A DNA stretch of 64,000 nucleotides, from positions 20,282 to 84,281 of the forward strand of contig DBPK01000007.1 in assembly GCA_002304835.1 (NCBI GenBank). Direction: 5' to 3'. A program made the position numbers and the translations under genes. Shown piece by piece: positions 42,643 through 53,050 of the stretch (position 1 is the first letter of the stretch; each line of letters starts with the position of its first letter). The notes under the pieces were generated by a model. It was given only the letters and a program-made list of their open reading frames with translations. It was not told the DNA's origin and did no database searches. Origin of the DNA: Firmicutes bacterium UBA1422 (lineage in GTDB: Bacteria > Bacillota > Clostridia > Peptostreptococcales > Anaerovoracaceae).

Positions 42643-43926
42643 CTATATTTTTTTCAGTGCCTGATCGAAATCTTCTTTTATATCTTCTATATCCTCTATT
42701 CCCACGGAAACCCTTATAAGTTCCGGTTTTATTCCTGCATTTATCTGATCTTCCAAAGACATCTGCCTGTGGGTGGAACTGGCCGGGTGAAGTACGCTGG
42801 TGCGCACGTCCCCCACATGGACCACCAGACTGGTAAGTTCCAGGGCCTTAAGGAATTTTTCTCCGGCTTCTCTTCCACCTTTGACTCCGAAGCTCAGCAC
42901 TCCGCTCTGTCCCTTGGGAAGGTACTTCTTGGCCAGATCATAGTATTTATCTCCCTTGAGCCCGGGATATGTCACCCAGTCTGTCATGGGATGGCTCTTA
43001 AGAAACCCGGCCATGGCCAGGGCGTTTTTGCTGTGTCTTTCCATACGCAGATGCAGTGTCTGAAGTCCCTGACATGTAAGGTATGCGTTCATGGGAGACA
43101 TGGCGCATCCCAGATCTCTTAACATCTGTGCTCTCAGTTTAACGGAAAAAGCCATTTTTCCGTATTTTTCATAAAATTTTATACCGTGGTAGCTTTCGTC
43201 CGGCTCGGTCATTCCCGGATATTTTCCGTTCTTTGACCAGTCAAATTCTCCGCCTTCCACTACGATCCCGCCTACACAACTGGCATGCCCGTCGCAGTAT
43301 TTTGTTGTGGAATGTATGACTATATCGGCTCCCAGCAAAAGGGGCCTGCAAAGGGCGGGGCTTGCCAGGGTATTATCTATTATAAGGGGCACCTCAAGGG
43401 TCTTGGCCGCCTTGCTGAATTTATCAAAATCAAGGATGGTAAGGGCGGGATTGCCCAGGGATTCTGCAAATATCAGTTTTGTTTCAGGTCTTGCTGCAGC
43501 AATGATGTCCTCGATCCCTCCATCCTGGTCTATGAATGTACAGTCGATGCCCATCTTTCTCAAGGTGACATCAAAAAGGTTGTATGTACCACCGTAAAGG
43601 CTTTTTGAAGCTATGAAATGATCTCCGGAATTACAGATGTTGAATATTGCTATAAGGGTCGCCGACATACCTGCCGATGCTGCGATCGCAGCACTTCCAC
43701 CCTCCAGTGCGGCCATTTTTTCTTCCAGGCATTTCACCGTGGGATTATCAAGACGGGTGTAGGCGCAGGTGGGGCTGTTCAGGTCGAACCATTCCGCCAC
43801 ATCCGCAGGGTCATAATATCTGTATGTGGTGCTCTGGGCTATGGGCGGTGTCTGGGGCTGTCCGCTTTCTGCTTTGTATCCGGCATGTACACAGTCTGTA
43901 TTGAATTTATATTTTTTTTCTGTCAT
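42643..43926 (-). CDS. metY: O-acetylhomoserine sulfhydrylase
   Basis: A 427-residue PLP enzyme of the Cys/Met metabolism family. The PLP lysine is in IVIHSTTKYCDGHASCVGG; the N-terminal YTRLDNPTVKCLEEKMAALE and the cofactor-phosphate loop SAGMSATLIAIF are present. It joins O-acetylhomoserine with sulfide to give homocysteine. It is encoded 37 bases upstream of metA in the same direction, probably one operon. Confidence 0.92.
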   Translation of the reverse strand: MTEKKYKFNTDCVHAGYKAESGQPQTPPIAQSTTYRYYDPADVAEWFDLNSPTCAYTRLDNPTVKCLEEKMAALEGGSAAIAASAGMSATLIAIFNICNSGDHFIASKSLYGGTYNLFDVTLRKMGIDCTFIDQDGGIEDIIAAARPETKLIFAESLGNPALTILDFDKFSKAAKTLEVPLIIDNTLASPALCRPLLLGADIVIHSTTKYCDGHASCVGGIVVEGGEFDWSKNGKYPGMTEPDESYHGIKFYEKYGKMAFSVKLRAQMLRDLGCAMSPMNAYLTCQGLQTLHLRMERHSKNALAMAGFLKSHPMTDWVTYPGLKGDKYYDLAKKYLPKGQSGVLSFGVKGGREAGEKFLKALELTSLVVHVGDVRTSVLHPASSTHRQMSLEDQINAGIKPELIRVSVGIEDIEDIKEDFDQALKKI

Positions 43927-44026
43927 TTTTTCTTCCTCGTTTTCTCTATGATTTGAAGGTTATTATATCACAAAAACTAATAATTATGAAACATTGATTT
44001 TGCACTGTTTTTTGCTTCTTGAATAC

Positions 44027-44054
44027 ATAAAAACAGGACCTCCCTTGGAGGTCC
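44027..44054 (-). terminator. terminator after groEL
   Basis: Minus-strand perfect 8-bp stem GGACCTCC/GGAGGTCC with a three-base loop, followed by TGTTTTTATG. Confidence 0.85.
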
Positions 44055-44098
44055 CGTTTCTTTGGTTCATGCTTTGATTATTCTATTTCGGCTCTTTC

Positions 44099-45739
<1,641 letters not shown>

Positions 45740-45754
45740 TTATCCCTACCTTTC

Positions 45755-46036
45755 TTATTTGTCTACCTTAGCCAATACATCTTTCTGGCTTAAGATCGTG
45801 TATTCTTCACCGTCATATTTAACTTCTGTTCCTGCATATTTCGAATAAAACACCATGTCGCCTGCCGCCAGTTCCATTTTTTCTTCTTCTGTTCCGGGGC
45901 CTACTGCAACTACTTCTGCCATTTCAGGCTGTTCCTTTGCCTGCCCTGTCAAAATGATACCGCTCTGTGTCTTTTCTTCGGCTTCAAGTTTTTTGATTAC
46001 AACTCTGTCTCCTAATGGTTTGATTCCAAAACTCAT
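45755..46036 (-). CDS. groES: co-chaperonin GroES
   Basis: A 93-residue GroES ([20 protein letters not shown]). The mobile loop is [20 protein letters not shown] and the C-terminal part [19 protein letters not shown] is typical. The start is the ATG behind GGAGGTAGAGACA; an upstream in-frame ATG lies within the CIRCE leader. Confidence 0.97.
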   Translation of the reverse strand: MSFGIKPLGDRVVIKKLEAEEKTQSGIILTGQAKEQPEMAEVVAVGPGTEEEKMELAAGDMVFYSKYAGTEVKYDGEEYTILSQKDVLAKVDK

Positions 46037-46064
46037 TGTCTCTACCTCCACGTATAGTATATTG

Positions 46065-46123
46065 TTAGCACTCATCAATTTTGAGTGCTAAATCCATTCT
46101 ACTCGTTTCATCTTCGATGTCAA
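46065..46123 (-). promoter_or_regulatory. groESL promoter with CIRCE operator
   Basis: CIRCE is perfect: TTAGCACTC, nine bases, GAGTGCTAA (46065-46091), the binding site of HrcA. Upstream on the minus strand are -35 TTGACA (46118-46123) and -10 TAGAAT (46096-46101), 16 bases apart. The operon should be induced by heat through HrcA release. Confidence 0.96.
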
Positions 46124-46189
46124 TACTTTTTTTAAAAAAAAATTTGTTTTTTTGTGGAAGAGTCCTTTTTTTCGCATCACAACTCCAAA

Positions 46190-46250
46190 AAACAAGCTGC
46201 CACCCATCTTTTTTGCCTTGACGGATGGCAATTTTACCTTTACGACCTTA
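46190..46250 (-). terminator. possible terminator after the prepilin gene
   Basis: GCCATCC (complement near 46229) and GGGTGGC (near 46200) pair on the minus strand across a 15-base loop and are followed by AGCTTGTTTTTTGG. Confidence 0.45.
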
Positions 46251-46260
46251 ATTTTGACAT

Positions 46261-47064
46261 TCAGTCCTGTTTTTCCGTAAAATTGCTCCTGAAAGAGGAA
46301 CTGTTTAGTAATTCAGAGACATTATTATAGTTGTAGAATCCGGCTATGCTGTAATTACCGGAAGTATTCACATAGACCCTGCCATCGATGCTAAGTACCT
46401 TGCCCCTCCAAAGCCCCTGAAGACTATCTTCATAAGAGATATCGACTCCATAGAATACGACGCTGGTCCTGTTTCCCAGATAGTAGGGCCTCCAATACAT
46501 GGCCTTTCCTTCAAATGCGGTTCCGGAAAGTACATCGCCGCTGACTTCCGGCAGTCCGCCGTATTCTTCATGCACAGATCTTATCACATCGCTCCTGTCC
46601 CATCCGGTATAGGCGGCGGCTATTCTTTTGGATATGGCTTCGAAAACTGAAAAATCATCTGTTTCCGATACACATCCGCAAAGAAATTCTCCCTTTGGTC
46701 TGTTATTTTTATATGTGAAACGAAATTCGTAGGGCTGTCCGTGGACCGGACATATTATGGAACTTTCATAATACTCGTTGTCAAGCATATACTGTGCCAC
46801 ATCCTGTCCTGTTATGGCGATCACCTCATCTTCCGAAGTGCATTTTCTGATCTCATCATCATAATGATACATGGCCAGGAATTTCTGTGACAGATCTCCC
46901 CGCTGCACCTTGCACTGGGCGACCTTTGTCTTGTCCACATAAGACACATAGGAAGGTATCAATATGGCGGCTAATATAACAAGGATCACCAAGACTATGA
47001 TTACCTCCACCAGGGTAAATCCTTTTTTGCTCTTTATTTTATTATTTTTTTTCAGATCCCACAT
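46261..47064 (-). CDS. type IV prepilin-like protein
   Basis: A 267-residue secreted protein with a class III signal: KSKKGFTLVEVIIVLVILV at residues 12-30, i.e. cleavage before Phe with Glu at +5, then a hydrophobic helix. The globular part holds several Cys (SSIICPVHGQPYEFRF, GEFLCGCVSE), which may bind metal or form a disulfide. It resembles a pseudopilin, but no prepilin peptidase or pilus ATPase is nearby. Function in a type IV pilus or competence-like system is inferred. Confidence 0.8.
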   Translation of the reverse strand: MWDLKKNNKIKSKKGFTLVEVIIVLVILVILAAILIPSYVSYVDKTKVAQCKVQRGDLSQKFLAMYHYDDEIRKCTSEDEVIAITGQDVAQYMLDNEYYESSIICPVHGQPYEFRFTYKNNRPKGEFLCGCVSETDDFSVFEAISKRIAAAYTGWDRSDVIRSVHEEYGGLPEVSGDVLSGTAFEGKAMYWRPYYLGNRTSVVFYGVDISYEDSLQGLWRGKVLSIDGRVYVNTSGNYSIAGFYNYNNVSELLNSSSFRSNFTEKQD

Positions 47065-47123
47065 ATCAATATCCCCTATAGATCAATATATCCAGTTTAG
47101 CCGGATCAGTCTTGACCTTTTTG

Positions 47124-47885
47124 TTAAAACAGATTTTGGATCCCCATTATAAGGCAGGGCATGAATACTGCCGGTATCATGTTTGCAACCTTTATTTCTT
47201 TGATGTCCAGGAAATTGAATCCTATGGCGGCTATTACCAAACTCCCCGAAGCTCCCATTTCAACTATCATGTCAGCAGGCACAAATCCGGCTGCTTTCAT
47301 AGATATGAATGCTATGAGTCCTTCATATATAAAAGTGGGCACCGCCGAAAAAGCCACTCCTATGCCCATCTGATAGGCAAAAAGTATACATATGGTGCCG
47401 TCAAGTATGGATTTTGCAAAAAGCATTTCATGGTCACCCATAAGCCCGCTCTGCATGGCTCCCACTATGGCCATGGATCCCGTGCAGAATATTATGGTGG
47501 CTGAAACGAATCCCTTGGTAAAATCACTGCCGGATCTTCCTTTGCCTGTATGCTCCAGGACAAATTCCTGATCATCGGTTTCAAATTCTTTCTGCTTTGA
47601 AAGTCCCAGCTTTTTTTCTGTCCATTCTCCAAGCCGGTTCATTCCTCGGTCTATATTTATTGCTTCTCCTATTATTGATCCGATCACCATGCTGAGTATA
47701 AGAACCAGACTGTGGGTGCTTTCCATGGCTCCCGATATGCCTATATATATTACTGCCAGTCCCAGTGCTTTCATTATTATCTGCTGTATCCTGTCCGGGA
47801 CGCTTTCTCCCAGTATCTTTGAGAGCAAAAGTCCTGCCAGTGAACATCCTATTATTGCCGCTGCATTTACAATTGGTCCTAACAT
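47124..47885 (-). CDS. DUF554-family membrane protein
   Basis: A 253-residue protein with about seven hydrophobic segments (GPIVNAAAIIGCSLAGLLLS; FVSATIIFCTGSMAIVGAMQ; ASGSLVIAAIGFNFLDIK). The conserved TGSMAIVGAMQSGLMGDHE identifies the DUF554/YdfK family, putative transporters of unknown substrate. It overlaps no gene but starts within two bases of the glycosylase stop; probably cotranscribed. Confidence 0.88.
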   Translation of the reverse strand: MLGPIVNAAAIIGCSLAGLLLSKILGESVPDRIQQIIMKALGLAVIYIGISGAMESTHSLVLILSMVIGSIIGEAINIDRGMNRLGEWTEKKLGLSKQKEFETDDQEFVLEHTGKGRSGSDFTKGFVSATIIFCTGSMAIVGAMQSGLMGDHEMLFAKSILDGTICILFAYQMGIGVAFSAVPTFIYEGLIAFISMKAAGFVPADMIVEMGASGSLVIAAIGFNFLDIKEIKVANMIPAVFMPCLIMGIQNLF

Positions 47886-48827
47886 CTACCTACTCTTGTC
47901 TTCCTTTCTTTTTCCGTCTTTTTTTCTCATATGATAATAAAGATACTGCTGTGCTATGCCCGCATATTCGCCAAAGGTCGCTTCGGCGAAATCACTCATT
48001 CCTTTTATGTCGTCTTCAGCAAATCCATAAAGCTCATGCATTACTTTTCTCATCCACACATCCACAGGGAAGCGGTTTTTCTTTTTTAAAGAAAAAAGCA
48101 GTATACAGTCCGCCACCTTTGGCCCTACTCCTGAAAGGTTTTTGATATATGAAAAACCGTCTTCACAGTTACACTCTCTCAGTTCTTCCAGTTTTTCTTT
48201 GCCGTCCTCTTCTATTTTTGCCGCTGTTTTTATAAGATAATCAGCCCTGTAACCCAGTCTGCAGCAGGCCAGATCCTCTTTCGTAAGTGCCGCCAGCACC
48301 CGTGGCTCCGGCAGACTGTAATATTCTTTTCCCCTGTATGTGCCTGCCCTTTGACCAAAATTCTCCGCCAGACAGTTTATGCATTTTTTTATTCTGGGTA
48401 TATTGTTGTTTGATGATATTATGAAGGATACCACCGTTTCCCATGGCTCCTGATCCAGTATCCTTATGCCTTCTCCGCTTTTTATGACTTCTCCCATGAC
48501 CGGATCCCTTGATGCCAGTTCTTTTTTTATTTTGCCGTAATCCCGGTCAAGATCAAAATACTCCCTCCAGAAAGAAATTTCCTGTTCCTTTTGCAATTCC
48601 CCGATCTGACCATTATGCTCTTCTTCCCAGGTTGTTTCTATGGTAAGTGTTCCCGGGCCAAAGGGGGTTTCAGGATCATGCGTCTTGAAATATATACTGC
48701 CTATATTTCCCTTTGTGATGCCCTCATAGCTTCCGTCACTTTGCCTTTCCCATCTGAAACACTGACCGCAACCGAATATATGATCCAAACTGAAGTCTTT
48801 TACACCTTCGATTGATATCGTTTTCAT
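47886..48827 (-). CDS. ogg: 8-oxoguanine DNA glycosylase (OGG1-like)
   Basis: A 313-residue HhH-GPD glycosylase/lyase. The N-terminal domain has FGCGQCFRWERQSDGSYEG as in eukaryote-type OGG; the helix-hairpin-helix LSGVGPKVADCILLFSL holds the catalytic Lys, followed by the Asp in RFPVDVWMRKVM. It removes 8-oxoguanine and cuts the strand. Its start overlaps the stop of the upstream ATPase gene by four bases. Confidence 0.92.
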   Translation of the reverse strand: MKTISIEGVKDFSLDHIFGCGQCFRWERQSDGSYEGITKGNIGSIYFKTHDPETPFGPGTLTIETTWEEEHNGQIGELQKEQEISFWREYFDLDRDYGKIKKELASRDPVMGEVIKSGEGIRILDQEPWETVVSFIISSNNNIPRIKKCINCLAENFGQRAGTYRGKEYYSLPEPRVLAALTKEDLACCRLGYRADYLIKTAAKIEEDGKEKLEELRECNCEDGFSYIKNLSGVGPKVADCILLFSLKKKNRFPVDVWMRKVMHELYGFAEDDIKGMSDFAEATFGEYAGIAQQYLYYHMRKKDGKRKEDKSR

Positions 48828-49627
48828 CTAAGTCCTCTTATTTCTATATTTATATGCTTTATGTTGAAAGCCGTCATTTTTTCTATCATTTCTGCGGCTC
48901 TTTTCTGCAGTGACACGGCCGCCGCAGCCGCGTGGGAATCCACATGCATGCTTGTAAGTACGGTTATCCGAAGGCCGCTCTGTCTTTTGTCTGTCATGAC
49001 ACGCATGATATCACTCACTCCCTTTGTTTCACTGCCCACTCTTTCTACTATATCACTTATGACTTTGTCTGAGATGATAAAATCTCCCATATAGCTGTAG
49101 GTGGGCCTGACCACAGACTTCTCACTGAAATCCGCCTTTGTTCCCCATCCCCTGAATATGCGCAAGGGATCCACAAAATATCCTGAAAACTGTCTTTTTA
49201 ACTGGAAAGTAGGTACCGGCACCACGTGCTTTCCCTGTCCTTTTCTCTGTTTTACTGCTATTTCTCTCTCATTTTCAGTGGTTATCTCTTCAATATATAC
49301 CGTTTCTTCTATCCTTGGAAGCTCCAGTCTGTCTACTATTTTCTGCACCATGGTATCGGATGTTCCGATAACCAGTACGCTTTGGGGGTTTACTTCCTTT
49401 ATCTTTTTTATGACTCTTGCCTTATGTTCATCAGTATTGAAAAGGGCTGTTTTTATGGCTCCCACTTTTGTTGGCTGCCTTTTGGCTGATATGCCCGTTA
49501 TGGCATCATTATTATATATGAAAAGTCCGTCATCGATTATGCTCTCTATGTCCTTGTCCTTGCACAGACTCATGGCCTGATAACTCTTTCCGGTTCCGCT
49601 TTTTCCCACTAGTGCATAAACTTTCAT
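48824..49627 (-). CDS. P-loop ATPase with Asp23-like C-terminal domain
   Basis: A 267-residue protein. The N-terminal half has Walker A VGKSGTGKSYQAMSL (residues 6-20) and a strand-Asp pair in PQSVLVIGTSD. After residue 180 it changes to DFIISDKVISDIVERVGSET and SGLRITVLTSMHVDSHAAAA, which reads like an Asp23/Gls24 alkaline-shock domain. Such fusions are found in Clostridia; function unknown. It begins the ogg operon. Confidence 0.75.
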   Translation of the reverse strand: MKVYALVGKSGTGKSYQAMSLCKDKDIESIIDDGLFIYNNDAITGISAKRQPTKVGAIKTALFNTDEHKARVIKKIKEVNPQSVLVIGTSDTMVQKIVDRLELPRIEETVYIEEITTENEREIAVKQRKGQGKHVVPVPTFQLKRQFSGYFVDPLRIFRGWGTKADFSEKSVVRPTYSYMGDFIISDKVISDIVERVGSETKGVSDIMRVMTDKRQSGLRITVLTSMHVDSHAAAAAVSLQKRAAEMIEKMTAFNIKHINIEIRGLR

Positions 49628-49654
49628 TTTCTCTTATCCTTTTTCTTTACTTAT

Positions 49655-49685
49655 TGATTTCCCTTTGGTATAATTACTCCCATAA
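49655..49685 (+). promoter_or_regulatory. promoter of the ferredoxin gene
   Basis: TATAAT lies near 49670, 17 bases after TTTACT, upstream of AAGGAGG and the ferredoxin ATG. Confidence 0.55.
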
Positions 49686-49723
49686 ACAATAAACCAATGA
49701 ATTCTTACAAGGAGGATTTTAAA

Positions 49724-49894
49724 ATGGCGTACACAATTTCTGACGATTGTATAAACTGCGGTGTATGTAAGGAAGACTGTCCAGTCGATGCCATCACTGA
49801 AGGCGAAGAAAAACATGTAATAGACGCAGAAAAATGTATCGACTGTGGAGCATGCGCAGAGAACTGTCCAGTTGATGCTCCTAAACCTGAGTAA
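49724..49894 (+). CDS. 2[4Fe-4S] ferredoxin
   Basis: A 56-residue clostridial ferredoxin. Two CxxCxxCxxxCP motifs are visible (CINCGVCKEDCP at residue 9 and CIDCGACAENCP at residue 37). It transfers electrons between anaerobic oxidoreductases. The start is the ATG behind AAGGAGGATTTTAAA; an upstream in-frame ATG is spurious. It is the only plus-strand core gene in the window. Confidence 0.96.
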   Translation: MAYTISDDCINCGVCKEDCPVDAITEGEEKHVIDAEKCIDCGACAENCPVDAPKPE

Positions 49895-49918
49895 TCAAAC
49901 CAGTCAGATATAGCTAAT

Positions 49919-49950
49919 AACCGTTTCCCAAAAGAAACGGTTATTTTTAT
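49919..49950 (+). terminator. terminator of the ferredoxin gene
   Basis: Perfect 9-bp stem AACCGTTTC/GAAACGGTT with a six-base loop, followed on the plus strand by ATTTTTATT; it may also stop the opposing rex transcript. Confidence 0.85.
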
Positions 49951-49956
49951 TGTCAG

Positions 49957-50589
49957 CTATTCCTTTTTATTCATATGATATGCCAGTGCATGCAGGCTGT
50001 CAGAAAGATGTACCTGTTCAAGAGCCACATGTCCGGGGACCTCAAGGTCCAGCGGAGCAAAGTTCCATATCCCCCTGACCCCGGCGAAACACATCTTGTC
50101 CGCTACTTCCTGGGCACTGTCTTTGCCGGTGCATATTATGCCTATATCTATATGTTTTTTTTCTATGAATTCAACCATTCCTTCATAGTCCATAACTTCA
50201 ACGTCATGGATCTTTTCGCCGATCAGTTCCGTATTTGTTTCAAATATACCTTCCACAAGAAAACCGGATTTATAGTAACTGGTATAGTTGGCTATGGCTC
50301 TCCCCAGATTGCCGGCGCCTGCTATGACCATCCTGTACTTCTTATCAAGTCCCAGTATCGCGCTTATTTCGTTATAAAGGTCATCGACATTATATCCGTA
50401 TCCCTGCTGTCCGAATCCGCCGAAATTGTTAAGGTCCTGCCTGATCTGCGAGGCAGTATAGCCTATAAGGCTGCTGAACTCATTGGACGATATTTTTTTT
50501 ATTCCTTTTTTCTGCAGCTCTCTGAGATATCGCCTGTATCTCGGAAGTCTTCTTATTACTGCATTGGATATCCTGGCTTCTTTTTTCAT
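49957..50589 (-). CDS. rex: redox-sensing repressor Rex
   Basis: A 210-residue Rex. The winged helix comprises NAVIRRLPRYRRYLRELQ and ISSNEFSSLIGYTASQIRQD; the Rossmann domain has MVIAGAGNLGRAIANYTSY, which binds NADH/NAD+. Rex represses fermentation and electron-transfer genes when NADH is low. It is encoded two bases after acpP on the same strand and faces the ferredoxin gene, a plausible member of the same redox system. Confidence 0.95.
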   Translation of the reverse strand: MKKEARISNAVIRRLPRYRRYLRELQKKGIKKISSNEFSSLIGYTASQIRQDLNNFGGFGQQGYGYNVDDLYNEISAILGLDKKYRMVIAGAGNLGRAIANYTSYYKSGFLVEGIFETNTELIGEKIHDVEVMDYEGMVEFIEKKHIDIGIICTGKDSAQEVADKMCFAGVRGIWNFAPLDLEVPGHVALEQVHLSDSLHALAYHMNKKE

Positions 50590-50591
50590 GT

Positions 50592-50822
50592 CTATTTGCC
50601 CTTTTCTTCAACGAACTTGACCAGATCGCTTACGCGCTGGAATTTCTCTGCCTCCTCATCGGGGATCTCGATATTATATTTCTCCTCAATAGCCATGATT
50701 ATTTCGACAGCATCAATGGAATCCGCTTCCAGGTCCTTCATCAGATGGGTTTCCATATTCACATCTGCCGCATCAACTTTCAACTGATCGATTATTATCT
50801 CTTTTATAGCTTCAAAAATCAT
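50592..50822 (-). CDS. acpP: acyl carrier protein
   Basis: A 76-residue ACP with the phosphopantetheine Ser in EADSIDAVEIIM (residue ~36) and the usual four-helix pattern; AspSerIle instead of AspSerLeu is a known variant. It carries acyl chains in fatty acid synthesis. Good ribosome site (GGAGG). Confidence 0.95.
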   Translation of the reverse strand: MIFEAIKEIIIDQLKVDAADVNMETHLMKDLEADSIDAVEIIMAIEEKYNIEIPDEEAEKFQRVSDLVKFVEEKGK

Positions 50823-50861
50823 AGTTTACCTCCATAATAATAGTTTCCCGTTAATTATAGT

Positions 50862-52862
50862 TTAGGAATCGTGGTATTGCAACCATTTTTGATATTTTTT
50901 TGTCAGTTCTTCTTTTGCCTGGGAAAGCCTTTCCCCCATGTTTTCAAGGGTTTGAAGGTTTTTTTGGGCTTCTTCCCCGCACATTTGTTTTTCCAGATCT
51001 CCGATCTCTTTTTCAAGCATCTCGATTTCCTGTTCTGTAGCTTTTTTTTCTCTTTGGAGACGTCTTTCTTCTGCCTCCCTTTGCTTCTTCATTTTTCTTT
51101 CTTCTGCAGGATCCGGTGCCTTTTCTCTTTTTCCCGGTTCCTCTTCCTGAATGTTTTCCCGGGTATTTCCCCTTTCTTTTTCCTGTACTTTTCTGTCTTT
51201 GTTTTTTAATTCATCAAGATACTTGCTGCCGGATCCGGTCTCCTTTTTTTTCTCTGCATAATAATCATAATTCCCCAGGAATTCAACGAAGCCCTGATCT
51301 GTCAGTTCAAGTATCCTGTCCGGTATCTTTTTCAAAAAATATCTGTCATGGGATATGGCCATTACCGTCCCCGGAAAATCCACAAGAGCATCCTCGAATA
51401 TTTCTCTTGAATCTATGTCAAGATGGTTGGTGGGCTCATCCAGCAAAAGGACATTATCTCCGGAAAGCATTAGTTTCAGTAGTGCCAGCCTGGCTTTTTC
51501 TCCACCGGAAAGGGCGCCGACTTTCAGGAATACCGCATCTCCCCGAAAAAGGAACCTGCCCAGTATAGAGCGCATCTCTGTATCGCTATAGAGCCGGTAT
51601 GCCTCCTTCAGTTCTTCCAACACAGTATTCCCCGGCGAAAGTCTCTGCTGTCCCTGATCATAATAACCGAAGCTCACATTATGTCCATTTTTTATATATC
51701 CGGAATCGGGCTCTATTTCTCCGGTGAGCATTCTCATAAAAGTGGTCTTCCCTATACCGTTTTGCCCCACTATGCATATCCGCTCTCCCCGTTTGATGTC
51801 CACATCAAGTCCCTCAAAAAGGGTTTTTTTATTACTGCCGTGACCAAAAGCTTTGGAAAGTCCCTCTGCGAGCACCACATCTTTTCCGCTTTTGAATTTT
51901 TCTTTGAAAGATATTTTTATTTTACTGCGGCCGGCTGCCGGAGCTTCCGGTTTCTCCATCCTGGCCAGCATTTTTTCTCTTGATGCCGCCCTTTTGGCCA
52001 ACTTTTCGGTGCCGTGCCCCTTGAAGCGTCTTATTATTTCTTCCTGCTTTTTTATTTGTTTCTGTGTGTTCTGATAATGTCTGAATTCCACTTCCCTTTT
52101 CAGGCGTTTTTTTTCGGCGAATCCGTCATAGCCTCCTTCATATTTAAAAAGTCTGTGGTTCTCTATTTCGAAAATCCGGTTTACTGTCCGGTCAAGAAAA
52201 TACCGGTCATGGGAAACGATCAGGATGGTGCCCTTATATGATTTCAGATACTGCTCCAGCCAGTTTATCGTGCCGATGTCAAGATGGTTAGTAGGCTCGT
52301 CAAGAAAAAGCATGTCCGGTTTTTCAAGAAGAAGACTCGCAAGAGCCAGTCTGGTCTTTTCCCCTCCCGAAAGGGTGCTGACCGTTTTTTGGTACATCTC
52401 GGGTCCGAAGGCCATGCTGGAAAGAACACCCTTTATTTCACTTTTGTATAAGTAGCCTCCCCTGTCCATGAATTCATGCTGGATCCTGTCATATCTTGTA
52501 AGAAGCGGTTCCTGGTCAGGACTTCCGGCCAACCCGGCTATTTCTTTAGCCAGCATTTCCATTTCCTTTTCCATGGCGGGAAAGTGAGAAAATATTTTTT
52601 CGACCTGTTCTATCACCGTGCCCTCCGGCGAAAAATCGTCTTTTTGTTTCAGATAACCTATGGTGGTATCTTCAGAAACAAAAAAATCACCGGACTCGGC
52701 TTTTGTTCTTCCTGCCAGTATATCAAGAAGCGTAGTTTTGCCGGCCCCGTTTATGCCTATGACACCCACTCTGTCTCCCTTGTTTATGTTGAAGGAAACA
52801 TCTTTCAGTATCACATCTTCACCGTATGCTTTTGCAATATCCTTTGCGCTTAAAATTATCAT
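50862..52862 (-). CDS. ABC-F family ATPase
   Basis: A 666-residue protein with two ABC domains: Walker A GINGAGKTTLLDIL and GQNGIGKTTFMRML, signatures TLSGGEKTRLALASLL and LSGGEKARLALLKLM, and two LDEPTNHLDI Walker B motifs. The linker (P-site tip region) and a Lys/Glu-rich C-terminal coiled coil (residues 540-660) follow the YdiF/Uup layout. ABC-F proteins act on ribosomes; some confer antibiotic protection, others are housekeeping translation factors. No membrane domain. Confidence 0.95.
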   Translation of the reverse strand: MIILSAKDIAKAYGEDVILKDVSFNINKGDRVGVIGINGAGKTTLLDILAGRTKAESGDFFVSEDTTIGYLKQKDDFSPEGTVIEQVEKIFSHFPAMEKEMEMLAKEIAGLAGSPDQEPLLTRYDRIQHEFMDRGGYLYKSEIKGVLSSMAFGPEMYQKTVSTLSGGEKTRLALASLLLEKPDMLFLDEPTNHLDIGTINWLEQYLKSYKGTILIVSHDRYFLDRTVNRIFEIENHRLFKYEGGYDGFAEKKRLKREVEFRHYQNTQKQIKKQEEIIRRFKGHGTEKLAKRAASREKMLARMEKPEAPAAGRSKIKISFKEKFKSGKDVVLAEGLSKAFGHGSNKKTLFEGLDVDIKRGERICIVGQNGIGKTTFMRMLTGEIEPDSGYIKNGHNVSFGYYDQGQQRLSPGNTVLEELKEAYRLYSDTEMRSILGRFLFRGDAVFLKVGALSGGEKARLALLKLMLSGDNVLLLDEPTNHLDIDSREIFEDALVDFPGTVMAISHDRYFLKKIPDRILELTDQGFVEFLGNYDYYAEKKKETGSGSKYLDELKNKDRKVQEKERGNTRENIQEEEPGKREKAPDPAEERKMKKQREAEERRLQREKKATEQEIEMLEKEIGDLEKQMCGEEAQKNLQTLENMGERLSQAKEELTKKYQKWLQYHDS

Positions 52863-53050
52863 TTTCGTTTAAGGTTGTTTTTGTTTTATCTTTCTTTTTT
52901 GCTTTTGTTTTACTTCTTGCTTTGCTTTTGTTTCATCCTTCTGTTATATGTTTTCCGGGACAGGTTTGCCTCTTCATTCATGAAAGAAGAGGATCGTTCC
53001 AATATGGATCAAATAAATATCAAAGGGGAAGAGCCCATAAGCATAGGCTG
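52863..53050. other. spacer after tsaD
   Basis: A 188-bp T-rich (plus-strand) stretch between tsaD and the ABC-F gene. No gene or clear terminator was recognised. Confidence 0.4.

Noticed and set aside
43927..44030. SAM or T-box riboswitch upstream of metY
   Set aside because: Only about 100 bp, with no recognisable aptamer core or leader hairpin set.
50862..52862. Antibiotic-resistance ABC-F on the ICE
   Set aside because: The gene is in the core region among housekeeping genes and its layout is YdiF/Uup-like; resistance cannot be claimed.
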